A DNA stretch of 53,031 bases from Caryophanales bacterium UBA4855 (GTDB taxonomy: Bacteria > Bacillota_I > Bacilli_A > RFN20 > CAG-826), in assembly GCA_002399785.1 (NCBI GenBank), contig DHEH01000008.1:1-53031 (forward strand), in the 5' to 3' direction. Positions 44,366 through 52,408 of this stretch are shown piece after piece (the first letter of the stretch is position 1; each line of letters opens with the position of its first letter). A program made the position numbers and the translations under genes. The notes under the pieces were generated by a model. The model saw only the letters and a list, made by a program, of their open reading frames with translations. It ran no database searches and was not told the DNA's origin.

Positions 44366-45283
44366 ATGACAATCGGACAAAAAATTAAGAAGTTAAGAAC
44401 TGAAAAAGGATTAACTCAAAAAGATCTCGCGGATCAATTACATGTCACTTTCCAAACAATTAGTAAATGGGAGAAGGACGAAAACGAACCTGACTTAGCT
44501 ACTGTTAGAGAACTAGCTAAATTATTTGGTTGTTCTTTAGATTATCTTTTAAGTGAAGATGAGGAAGAAGCACCAAAAGAAGAAACAGTTGTTGAACCAG
44601 TAGTGAAAGAAGTGCCTGTTATCAAAGAAACAGTCATTATTCATCAAAATGAGATACACGTGTGTGCTAGATGTGGCAAAGACATTCCTGAAAATGAATT
44701 AGTTTCTGAAGATGTCACTAAGAGAGAAAGACACGGAAGAACCACTAGAACAGTTTCAGTTGGTCAGACTTATTACCACAAAGCATGTTTAGAAGAAGTT
44801 AAAAAAGAAAGAGCGGCTGCTGCTGCAAGAGCAAAAGCTGCTAGAGCATCACGTTCAAAAAAGTTATCTTTTGGATGGGGCATTGCTGGTGGCGTAGTTG
44901 CTTTTATTATCACTTTATTAAGTCTTTTATTAGCTCCTGCAGCCAAAGAAGCAATTCATCCAGCGGTTTCTGTCTTATTATCGATTCTTGCTGGATATGG
45001 AATCTTCTCAATGCTTTATTGCATTATTTCTGGTTCATATATTGGAGAAGTTTTTGTATGGTGTGCAGGCTTATCCATTAAATTCCCTGGACTCATATTT
45101 AGTTGGGATATAGAGGGTTTTGCATGGCTAATCGCTATGAAAATACTATTTGCAGTACTTGGATTCTTAATCGGTGTATTTGCATTATTATTTGCCATTG
45201 GCTTATCTGCTGCTCTTGGCATGGTTTCATTCCCGTTTGTTCTTATTCATAATATTCGCACTGATTATGCGGATGCATTCTAA
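44366..45283 (+). CDS. XRE-family regulator with zinc motif and membrane segments
   Basis: A 305-residue protein. Residues 1-65 are an XRE HTH (MTIGQKIKKLRTEKGLTQKD). An acidic, Glu/Val-rich linker follows, then HVCARCGKDIP with a second pair in YYHKACLEEV, a zinc-binding C2HC-like module (about 90-150). An Ala/Arg/Lys-rich stretch precedes three or four transmembrane helices (residues about 170-290). It may link a membrane signal to DNA binding. GGAAGGAGG is before the ATG. The lipoprotein gene starts 13 bases after its stop, so they are probably one operon and the pair may form a sensing unit. Confidence 0.78.
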   Translation: MTIGQKIKKLRTEKGLTQKDLADQLHVTFQTISKWEKDENEPDLATVRELAKLFGCSLDYLLSEDEEEAPKEETVVEPVVKEVPVIKETVIIHQNEIHVCARCGKDIPENELVSEDVTKRERHGRTTRTVSVGQTYYHKACLEEVKKERAAAAARAKAARASRSKKLSFGWGIAGGVVAFIITLLSLLLAPAAKEAIHPAVSVLLSILAGYGIFSMLYCIISGSYIGEVFVWCAGLSIKFPGLIFSWDIEGFAWLIAMKILFAVLGFLIGVFALLFAIGLSAALGMVSFPFVLIHNIRTDYADAF

Positions 45284-45296
45284 GGAGGAAAGATAA

Positions 45297-47756
45297 GTGA
45301 AGAAGAAATTATTGTTTTTAGTCCCTGCTTTATTAGGGCTATTCTTATCTGCTTGCGGAGGTGGAGGTGGTTCCAATACTCCATCTGGTGGTGGAAGTGA
45401 ACCTGGAGGAAGCACTGAACCTGGAGGCGGTACAGATCCTGCCAAACAAGACTTTACAGGTGTTTCTTTTGAAAGTGCAACTTATACCTACGATGGAAAC
45501 CCTCACATTCTTGCTGAAGTGAGCGGAGCTCCTGAAAATACGACAATTACCTATACAGGTAGACAAGAATATACCGACGCTGGTTCTTATGCTGCTACAG
45601 CTAAATTGGTTAAAGAGGGATATAACGATAAAACCTTATCTGCAACTTTAACCATTAATAAAGCCACATTAACTGGATACACATATGAAAGTAAGTCAGT
45701 TAAATATGATGGTGCAGAGCACATCAATGACATCCAATTAGTAAGTGTTCTGCCTCAAGGAACTACAAAAACTGAAACTGTCAAAGATTCCAATAATGTA
45801 ACCGTAACCAGTGCAATTGAGGTCGGAACTTATACTTATACATGTGTCTTAGCAAACAAAAACTACAATACTGAAACATTAACAGCGACATTAACAATTA
45901 AGGCTCAAAAGAAAGATATGCCAGTATTCGTAGCAAGTGATGGAACTATTTATTTTGCTAATGGATTGCATAACTCTTATTTGTATTCTTTGAGTTCTGG
46001 AGAATTGTCTCTAATTGATTATTCTTCGCCAAAAGAATTCAACAAATACAATAGTTCTTCGGCCTTATTTATTGCTGGTTCAACTTTCTTGAATTCTGTC
46101 AAACAAGTAAATGGTGGATCTACAAGCGTTCTATACACTGACAGTAACATTGATGACTTTGTTAAATATAATGACAATGTTTACTACTATTCAAGCAACG
46201 CATTAAAAGCTGCAAAGTCCGGCATCTATAAGGTTGATGCTACCGATTCAAACAATGAACCGGTGGTTACAAAAGTGTTTGAAGGAAAGAGTGACAACCT
46301 CGCTATTTATGGTGATAATCTCTATTTCACAAACGGTAACGACCATAATTATGTTTACAAAATGAACCTTTCAACAAACGCTACATCTTTAGTAATGGAA
46401 GAAAAGGTTCATGAATTCACAATTAATAGCAATAGATTATATTGCACAGTTAATGGATTAGTTAACGATTATATTGGGTATCTTGATTTATCAAGCTCTG
46501 CTACAGAACCAACAAAATTAACAAATGCTGCTGGCGAGTTTTTAACTGTTAAGAATGGTTATTTATATTACAATTACACAGATTTATTCTCCTATGTTGA
46601 CGACTCTGTAAAAGGTATTTGGAGAATTTCAACCAGTGGTGGTAATCCAGAACAATTATTAGCAAACGATGGAGTTAATGGATTTGATGTTGAATCATCT
46701 ACATCTTTAGTTTATGTCGATTCAACAGATTTGCACCTTTATCGTTACAATGTCTCAACTCACGCTAAAACAGATTTATTAAATGGCTTTGTTGCTCCAG
46801 AAAGCACACCTCTCAATACTGGTGGTCAAACAGTCTCTCTTGGAACAAAGACTTATTACTTAAATATGTATGCTGGCAAAACACTTTATGTTTATGATGA
46901 ATCATCAAAGAGAAGTTCGCAATTAACAACAAACAAAGTTCAAGACTTCTTTGTCTACGATGGCATTATGTATTTTAACCAAGTCACTATGCTCACAAAT
47001 AATGACTTATATGCAGTTAATTTAACCAGTGGTGGCGAAGCTGAAAAGATCAGTTCTAATGACGTGAGAAACATGGCAAGTGATGGAACTTATCTCTATG
47101 CTACACATTACAACTGGGCAGGAACTGCTGGCGGTTTGTCTAGAATGAGACTTGATGGAAGTGAGTACATTAAATTCTCTGAAGTTAATGGCGCAAAGAA
47201 CCTCACAATCAAAGATGGCAAGCTATACTTTGTTAACTGTGATACTGGCCAAGATAACGGCTATATCGAATACATCACTTTAAGTGATATCACATCTACA
47301 AGTGAAGGCTTAGAAAGCACAAGACTCTCTAATAACATTAAAAATGTTAAGCAGTTTGCTTTTGATGGAAACAATATCTTCTATATTTACAACGGAACAA
47401 TCGACAATTCTGTTAGAAGAACTGATTTCACATCATTAGGCGAAGGAACAAAATTAGCAAGTTCCAAAACAAATCCAAGCGAACTCTTATTGAATGGCAA
47501 CTATGTTTATTATTATTCTTACGCCGTTTCAGCGGTGAGTGATGCTGGGTTCTATCGTGTAAGTAAAACTGCTTCAGGTGATGGGACTCAAGAATTATTA
47601 GCCGGTTCCAACAGTACTTATTATGGAACAAGCTTATCTATTTCTAACGCAGGTTACCTTTATTTCTTAAATTACTTACCTAAATATCCAACTTTAGGTG
47701 ATGCTCATTTCTATCAACTCAATTTAAGCAGTAAGGCAATTATCAAAATAAATTAA
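45297..47756 (+). CDS. Large lipoprotein with MBG-like and beta-propeller repeats
   Basis: An 819-residue surface lipoprotein. Signal peptide with lipobox LSACG, then a Gly/Ser/Pro-rich linker. Two tandem MBG-like domains (about residues 55-205) have YTYDGNPHILAEV and VKYDGAEHIND as their starts and SATLTINK/TATLTIK as their ends. The remainder is a series of Tyr/Asn-rich WD-like blades of the DUF5050 kind (DGTIYFANGLHNSYLYSLS, GDNLYFTNG). The start codon is GTG 45297 with AAGGAGG at proper spacing. A binding or adhesion role is likely. The upstream membrane XRE protein may control it. Confidence 0.82.
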   Translation: MKKKLLFLVPALLGLFLSACGGGGGSNTPSGGGSEPGGSTEPGGGTDPAKQDFTGVSFESATYTYDGNPHILAEVSGAPENTTITYTGRQEYTDAGSYAATAKLVKEGYNDKTLSATLTINKATLTGYTYESKSVKYDGAEHINDIQLVSVLPQGTTKTETVKDSNNVTVTSAIEVGTYTYTCVLANKNYNTETLTATLTIKAQKKDMPVFVASDGTIYFANGLHNSYLYSLSSGELSLIDYSSPKEFNKYNSSSALFIAGSTFLNSVKQVNGGSTSVLYTDSNIDDFVKYNDNVYYYSSNALKAAKSGIYKVDATDSNNEPVVTKVFEGKSDNLAIYGDNLYFTNGNDHNYVYKMNLSTNATSLVMEEKVHEFTINSNRLYCTVNGLVNDYIGYLDLSSSATEPTKLTNAAGEFLTVKNGYLYYNYTDLFSYVDDSVKGIWRISTSGGNPEQLLANDGVNGFDVESSTSLVYVDSTDLHLYRYNVSTHAKTDLLNGFVAPESTPLNTGGQTVSLGTKTYYLNMYAGKTLYVYDESSKRSSQLTTNKVQDFFVYDGIMYFNQVTMLTNNDLYAVNLTSGGEAEKISSNDVRNMASDGTYLYATHYNWAGTAGGLSRMRLDGSEYIKFSEVNGAKNLTIKDGKLYFVNCDTGQDNGYIEYITLSDITSTSEGLESTRLSNNIKNVKQFAFDGNNIFYIYNGTIDNSVRRTDFTSLGEGTKLASSKTNPSELLLNGNYVYYYSYAVSAVSDAGFYRVSKTASGDGTQELLAGSNSTYYGTSLSISNAGYLYFLNYLPKYPTLGDAHFYQLNLSSKAIIKIN

Positions 47757-47787
47757 ATAAAAATTTTTCATCAATTTTAATACTTTA

Positions 47788-47999
47788 TATAATCTAAGTT
47801 ATATCTAGTGTAAGGTATTTATTCCGATATCAGAACTACATAAAACTCTGTCAGAAAAGTTCAGAAGTTACTATGTAAAAGTTCCGATTCTATCGAAAAA
47901 ATATGGTTTACAGATTAAGAATAATTTGATAGATTTTGAGTAAGATGGAATAACTGGCTCCAAGGCCTAGGATTAAGGACGGCAGACGCCGTCTTTTTT
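47788..47999 (+). ncRNA. Candidate structured RNA element B
   Basis: TATAAT (47788-47793 region) leads a stretch in which AGTTATATC pairs with GATAT[CAG]AACT around GTGTAAGGTAT. A further helix TACATA/TATGTA contains CAGAAAAGTTCAGAAGT, and CGATA/TATCG closes the outer part. The strong hairpin GACGGC-AGAC-GCCGTC with six T ends it (47978-47999). Sharing AGTGTAAGG and CAGAA..TTCAGAAGT with element A at 42.77 kb, while the closing stem differs in sequence but still pairs, suggests a conserved RNA. I name no known family. Confidence 0.45.
47978..47999 (+). terminator. Strong terminator of element B
   Basis: Six-bp GC-rich stem GACGGC/GCCGTC with a 4-base loop and six T. Confidence 0.9.
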
Positions 48000-48067
48000 C
48001 TTGCGGAAATCCGTAGTTAATAAAGAAAGTACTACGCCTGACGCACATAGGAAAGGAGATGCTGGTT

Positions 48068-48697
48068 ATGACTTATCAAGAATTACTAAATAAGTGGCAA
48101 AAGGACGGAACCTATCCTGAGGAACTTACCTTTATCTGCCATTGCGTTAGAACAGGATACAAGTTTGAAACAATCGCTCAATTCTATGCTTTGACTCCTG
48201 AAGAATTCAAAGAGATGGCCAAAGCAGATCCTATGGTGGACTTGGCTCTTAAGAAAAAGAACATAGTCGGCCGGAAAGAATTCATGCACGAATGTAGAAA
48301 ATACGCTTATGGTTTCTATAAGAAAGAGCCAAGAGAAGAAGACTACGTTGATAGTGATGGAAAGCAAAAGAAAAGAATTGTCTACATTGATAAATTTGTC
48401 GCTGGAAATCAAAAAGATAGAGAGTACTACGGTAAGAAATTTATTGATAAGGATTTAGGTGACGAAATCGAAGTTTATGAACTTAAGGGTGATCTTAAGG
48501 AGAAAGGGAAAGTTAAATGTCTGAAACCTGGAAACGCAAAAGCTAGTGCAATATTTATACAAAAACATGGTAAAAAAGCATTTGAAAAGGCAATTAAAGG
48601 GTTGCTTGGAAAAGAGAAATCATATTACGCAATTATGATGGAAGCCGGGGATGAGGAAGCACAAATTAAATTGCTTGAAGAAGTTTTAAAACAATGA
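48068..48697 (+). CDS. Hypothetical protein, 209 residues
   Basis: Starts at ATG 48068, nine bases after AAAGGAG; an in-frame ATG at 48059 would touch that site. The N-terminal region has a possible helix-turn-helix (FETIAQFYALTPEEFKEM) and the middle is basic (KKKNIVGRKEF), then KLIDKDLGDEIEVYELKG-like beta segments and a helical end. I considered a small terminase subunit; the evidence is too weak. It ends the accessory block and has no partner. Confidence 0.55.
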   Translation: MTYQELLNKWQKDGTYPEELTFICHCVRTGYKFETIAQFYALTPEEFKEMAKADPMVDLALKKKNIVGRKEFMHECRKYAYGFYKKEPREEDYVDSDGKQKKRIVYIDKFVAGNQKDREYYGKKFIDKDLGDEIEVYELKGDLKEKGKVKCLKPGNAKASAIFIQKHGKKAFEKAIKGLLGKEKSYYAIMMEAGDEEAQIKLLEEVLKQ

Positions 48698-48803
48698 GTA
48701 ATGTTATAAATATTAAAAAAATGTTAATTATTTGATTTTCTTATTCTTTGTTAATAAAAAATAAAAAATTAATTTATACTATTGTCTGTAGGAAGGTAAA
48801 TTT

Positions 48804-49121
48804 ATGGATTTATTTTTTAAGATTGTTGGTTATATTGCTGCTACTTCTTCGACTGTTTCGTTTATTCCTCAAATCATTAGTATTATTAGAACTAAAGATA
48901 CTAGAAGTATTTCTTTACAAATGTATATCATATTTGTTTTTGGAATAATATGCTGGTTAACTTATTCAATTTATATTGTTGATTTACCAATGCTTATTGC
49001 TAATTCGGTTTCGTTAATTTTTGCTTCTTTTATTTTGATTTCAAAGATTATCAACGTAATTAAAGGAAAGGATTCAAATAAACAAAAGAAAGAGAGCGTA
49101 AGCAAAGAAACAGGAAATTAA
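48804..49121 (+). CDS. SemiSWEET-type sugar transporter
   Basis: A 105-residue membrane protein with three helices and the PQ-loop pattern TSSTVSFIPQIISIIRTKDTRSIS. The Pro-Gln of the first helix and the RS(I)S after it are the semiSWEET hallmark. It would dimerise to a sugar channel. GGAAGG precedes the ATG. A Lys/Ser-rich tail follows. Sugar not determinable. Confidence 0.85.
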   Translation: MDLFFKIVGYIAATSSTVSFIPQIISIIRTKDTRSISLQMYIIFVFGIICWLTYSIYIVDLPMLIANSVSLIFASFILISKIINVIKGKDSNKQKKESVSKETGN

Positions 49122-49246
49122 TAGTACGCAATAATAACTTTATAAACTTATTTTTGTGTCTTATATAAATCTTAAAATGCTATGAATTAATTTTTGCTTG
49201 TTTGTAGTGTTTATTCGTAGTTTGGTTTATTATATTTATTAACATT

Positions 49247-49771
49247 ATGAACGAATTAATTTCTATTAGAACAGCAAAAAAAGACGATATAGAAAAACTA
49301 AACGAGGTTTTTGAATTCGCTCGTCAAATAATGATCAGTAATAATAACCCAACTCAGTGGAGCACTTTTCATCCTTCTAAAAAATTTCTGCTTGAAGATA
49401 TACAATTAGGAATTCTTTATGTTGTCGAGTTTGAAAATAAAATTTGTGGGGCTTTTGCACTGGTTTTTGGGGAAGATGAACCTTATAAACATATAATTGG
49501 AAAGCGGATTGATGATTCTCCTTATATAACGATTCATTCTCTAGCTAGTAACGGAAAAATCCGTGATCTATTTGGAGTAGTGTTAGAGTATGCAAAAAGT
49601 TTTAATCATCATATTCGCATTGATACGCATAGAAATAATGCAACTATGCTTCATTTGATGGACAAATATGGCTTTGTTAGAACTGGTTTATGTTATGTTG
49701 ATATGCCTTTTGATAATGAACGTATTACCTTTGAATTGGTGGATAAAAATGAATCTAGACAACTTAATTAA
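49247..49771 (+). CDS. GNAT family N-acetyltransferase
   Basis: A 174-residue GNAT protein: SIRTAKKDDIEKLNEVFEFA at the N-terminus, LYVVEFENKICGAFAL strands, IRIDTHRNNATMLHLMDKYGFVRTG with the late Asn and the KYGF end. The acetyl-CoA loop region is less standard (SLASNGKIRDLFGVVLEYA). The HD gene starts 23 bases before its end in another frame. No Shine-Dalgarno; a TATATT lies ten bases from the ATG. Confidence 0.85.
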   Translation: MNELISIRTAKKDDIEKLNEVFEFARQIMISNNNPTQWSTFHPSKKFLLEDIQLGILYVVEFENKICGAFALVFGEDEPYKHIIGKRIDDSPYITIHSLASNGKIRDLFGVVLEYAKSFNHHIRIDTHRNNATMLHLMDKYGFVRTGLCYVDMPFDNERITFELVDKNESRQLN

Positions 49772-50435
49772 AGATTTAACTGAATTTTATTCTTGTGATA
49801 AAACAGGGCATGGAATTGAACATACTATGAGAGTATATTCTTTAGCTATAGATTTTGCTAAAAAAGAAAAATGCAATATAGACATTGTTTCTCTTGCAAG
49901 TTTATTACATGACTGCGACGATTATAAATTGGTTGGATTCGAAAAAGCAAAATCCCTTGCCAATACCCATTATTTTTTAAATAAATATTATATTTCTAAA
50001 GATGTTCAAGATGCTGTTATTGAAATAATTCAAACTATGGGATATTCAAATTGTCTTGACGGAATAAGATGTAAGACAATTGAAGGTAAAATTGTTTCTG
50101 ACGCTGATATGTGTGACGCAATTGGTAGTATTGGAATTGTTCGAACTATTGAATATAATAATTCGCTTGGTCGTCTTTTTTTTGATCCCTGTTTATATCC
50201 ATTGATTAACCAATCAAAAGAAACTTATCAGAATAAAAATAAATCTACCTGTGTTAATCATTTTTTTGAAAAACTTTTATTAGTTAAAAAGTTTATGTTA
50301 ACAAATGAAGGTAAAAAAGAATCGCAAAAAAGATATCAAATCATGGTTGATTTTTTAACACATTTCTTTATAGAAAATCATCAAGAACAATGGCTTGAAT
50401 ATTTAAATAAATTTATCAAAGGCAGTGATTTATAA
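49749..50435 (+). CDS. HD-domain phosphohydrolase
   Basis: A 228-residue HD protein: GHGIEHTMRVYSLAIDFAK (first His) then LASLLHDCDDYK (HD pair, about residues 57-67) and ADMCDAIGSIG with the last Asp. It resembles YedJ-like predicted metal-dependent phosphohydrolases. The start overlaps the GNAT gene, so the two are coupled. Substrate unknown. Confidence 0.85.
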   Translation: MNLDNLIKDLTEFYSCDKTGHGIEHTMRVYSLAIDFAKKEKCNIDIVSLASLLHDCDDYKLVGFEKAKSLANTHYFLNKYYISKDVQDAVIEIIQTMGYSNCLDGIRCKTIEGKIVSDADMCDAIGSIGIVRTIEYNNSLGRLFFDPCLYPLINQSKETYQNKNKSTCVNHFFEKLLLVKKFMLTNEGKKESQKRYQIMVDFLTHFFIENHQEQWLEYLNKFIKGSDL

Positions 50436-50536
50436 AAAAGAAGTGAGATTGGCTGCGGTTTTTAAATTGATTTCTATTTATTTTAATCTAATGGTAAAAT
50501 GATAATCAGTAATTTATAAATTATGAGGTGATAATT

Positions 50537-51235
50537 ATGGTACTAAAAAAGGAATTAAAAATATTAATTTTAGGAATTTTAGCTGGATTATCAATTGGTT
50601 TTGGATCGGCAGCCTATACCGCTTGTGTTTATTATGGTTCCTCAATTCTTGGTTCTATATTATTTTCTTGTGGATTACTTTTAGTTTGTATTTTTGGATT
50701 CAAGTTATATACAGGACAAATAGGTAAAATATTTGAGAATAAACCTTTATTTGTTTTGGATTTATTTGTTATGTTTGTTGGTAATTTTATTGGAGCTGCT
50801 GGTGCAGGTTTATTAGCTTCTTTGATTGTACCAAATTCAGATTATCAAACAATTATAAATAACACTTCTGAATCAAAATTATGTCTTATAAACGATATAG
50901 GTAGTGAATGGTTTAAAATTTTGATTGGCGGGATATTTTGTGGAATGTTAGTTTATTTTGGAGTCGAAGTTTTTAAGAAAGCAGAACATGGTGTAACAAA
51001 AGTAATTGGTTTAATATTGTGCGTAGCTGTATTTGTTGTTTGTGGTTTTCCTCACTGTATTGCTAATATGTATTATTTAGGTAATTCTTTATATTTATTT
51101 AAATATCCTTTAGAGAGTTTTTTATCTATATTAATATGTACAATCGGCAATTCTATTGGCGCAATATTTATACGGTTATGTGGTTGCTTAGTAAATATAT
51201 TGACAAAAAAAGTAGAAAAAATCGAAACTAAATAG
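50537..51235 (+). CDS. Formate/nitrite transporter (FNT) family channel
   Basis: A 232-residue membrane protein of the FNT fold: GLSIGFGSAAY in the first helix, LYTGQIGKIF, NFIGAAGAGLLA, and FPHCIANMYYLGN containing the conserved central His. Six spans. It would move formate or another small anion. The ATG at 50537 is preferred, with GAGGTG just before it; an upstream GTG would coincide with this site. Class III reductase and other anaerobic genes fit formate handling. Confidence 0.85.
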   Translation: MVLKKELKILILGILAGLSIGFGSAAYTACVYYGSSILGSILFSCGLLLVCIFGFKLYTGQIGKIFENKPLFVLDLFVMFVGNFIGAAGAGLLASLIVPNSDYQTIINNTSESKLCLINDIGSEWFKILIGGIFCGMLVYFGVEVFKKAEHGVTKVIGLILCVAVFVVCGFPHCIANMYYLGNSLYLFKYPLESFLSILICTIGNSIGAIFIRLCGCLVNILTKKVEKIETK

Positions 51236-51246
51236 TTTCGATTTTT
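51217..51246. terminator. Terminator after FNT gene
   Basis: A 13-bp stem AAAAATCGAAACT/AGTTTCGATTTTT with loop AAAT overlaps the stop codon and serves the plus-strand gene; the converging cvpA also ends nearby. Confidence 0.9.
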
Positions 51247-51287
51247 GTTTCATGAAATTCAATATCCCTAGTAAAGAGTCATTATTT

Positions 51288-52019
51288 TTATAGATAAGCG
51301 TTAAATAATCTTTGTAGTAAATTGTATTCGTATATCCATTTTGATGGAGTCATGATGGTATCATCAGCAAGATGAAGTTGAGCAATTAGCCAGTCGCTAA
51401 CGCTATTATTCATACTTACAACAAAAGTTAAAGAATAAGAAACTACTGAAATAATAAGTATTCCAACAACGCCGTAAGCGATTACGCCAAGTAGCTTATC
51501 GGCCCATTTTATAATTTTGATTTCTTTAAGCTTCTTTAATATGTGCTTTAAAACAAACACAAGAATTAAAAGAACAATAAAGACAACCAAGAACGTACCG
51601 ACAATAAATACTAAATTAGATAATGTTTCAGAAATATATGTTCCTAAAACAATATCGGATGTTCCTTCAGGAATCATTTTAATAATTAATGGTGTAAGCA
51701 TCCCTCTTAAAGCTTCAGGTACGCCTAATTCTCCTAAATAACCAGGAATAGCTGCTTCAATACTATCTCCAATTGGTTCAGCTAATGCCGGAACCTTTTG
51801 CACGATTGCATCATAAATTGTTTGAGTTAATGATGCGCCAGACGATGTATAAATCGCATTTCCAATAGGTTTTGCAAGTAAAAATGCAGCAAAGAATGCA
51901 ACAGTAGTTCCAAACAATGCGATTATGCCGCTTGTAAATCCTTTAACAAGACCAATAATGATAAAAATTACCATAATAGCTATATAAACCAAAGTAATAT
52001 AGTCCCAAGTCCATGTCAT
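51288..52019 (-). CDS. CvpA family membrane protein
   Basis: A 243-residue protein with four to five membrane spans. The N-terminus has the CvpA pattern (DYITLVYIAIMVIFIIIGLVKG then GIIALFGTTVAFFAA), and the C-terminal part ADKLLGVIAYGVVGIL is also typical. CvpA proteins link to colicin V production in enterics and to envelope stability elsewhere. AAGGGGG is before the ATG. Single gene, divergent from the thiamine riboswitch. Confidence 0.88.
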   Translation of the reverse strand: MTWTWDYITLVYIAIMVIFIIIGLVKGFTSGIIALFGTTVAFFAAFLLAKPIGNAIYTSSGASLTQTIYDAIVQKVPALAEPIGDSIEAAIPGYLGELGVPEALRGMLTPLIIKMIPEGTSDIVLGTYISETLSNLVFIVGTFLVVFIVLLILVFVLKHILKKLKEIKIIKWADKLLGVIAYGVVGILIISVVSYSLTFVVSMNNSVSDWLIAQLHLADDTIMTPSKWIYEYNLLQRLFNAYL

Positions 52020-52265
52020 ATTTTGTCCCCCTTTTTATGAAATATATTTTAGCAATAAAATAATTATTATAGTATAGGAATAATTAAAAACATTTAGAAA
52101 TTTAATTTATAATTGATGTGTTGTTATAAAAAACAAATAAATAATTTTTATGTTAGTTTACATATTCTTTAACAAAAAACTTATAAGGCAACAAAATTTT
52201 TAAGTTCCAATTTCGAATTTGAAGAATTTTCTAATTGAAATAATAGCTCATTGAGTTTATATTAA

Positions 52266-52350
52266 CCATGGGTGCTGGAGAACCGGCTGAGATAAGTGTG
52301 ATACTCACTTGACCATTGAACCTGATCTAGGTAATGCTAGCGTAGGAATT
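52266..52350 (+). promoter_or_regulatory. TPP riboswitch
   Basis: The stretch ATGGGTGCTGG...GGCTGAGATAA, then GACCATTGAACCTGATC and GGTAATGCTAGCGTAGGAA, follows the THI-box consensus (GGGTGC..., CTGAGA, ACCTGATC.GG.TAAT.C.GCG.AGG). It leads a thiamine transporter-like gene, so repression by thiamine pyrophosphate is expected. Confidence 0.95.
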
Positions 52351-52368
52351 ATTTTCTTTTATGAAATG

Positions 52369-52394
52369 AATCTCTACGTTTGTAGAGATTTTTT
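52369..52394 (+). terminator. Terminator of TPP riboswitch expression platform
   Basis: AATCTCTAC/GTAGAGATT with loop GTTT, followed by T's, lies between the TPP aptamer and the start codon and would end transcription when ligand is bound. Confidence 0.88.
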
Positions 52395-52408
52395 AATAGG
52401 AGAAATGT

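Noticed and set aside
44875..45222. Frames antisense to or overlapping the XRE-membrane gene.
   Set aside because: Shadow frames of a well-supported gene, without a ribosome-binding site.
45227..45566. Pro-rich and Ser-rich minus-strand frames at the lipoprotein start.
   Set aside because: They mirror the Gly/Pro linker of the lipoprotein and have no start signal.
38383..48697. Prophage or integrative element.
   Set aside because: No integrase, capsid, portal, terminase or repeat ends were found; the 48.1 kb gene's resemblance to a small terminase is too weak.
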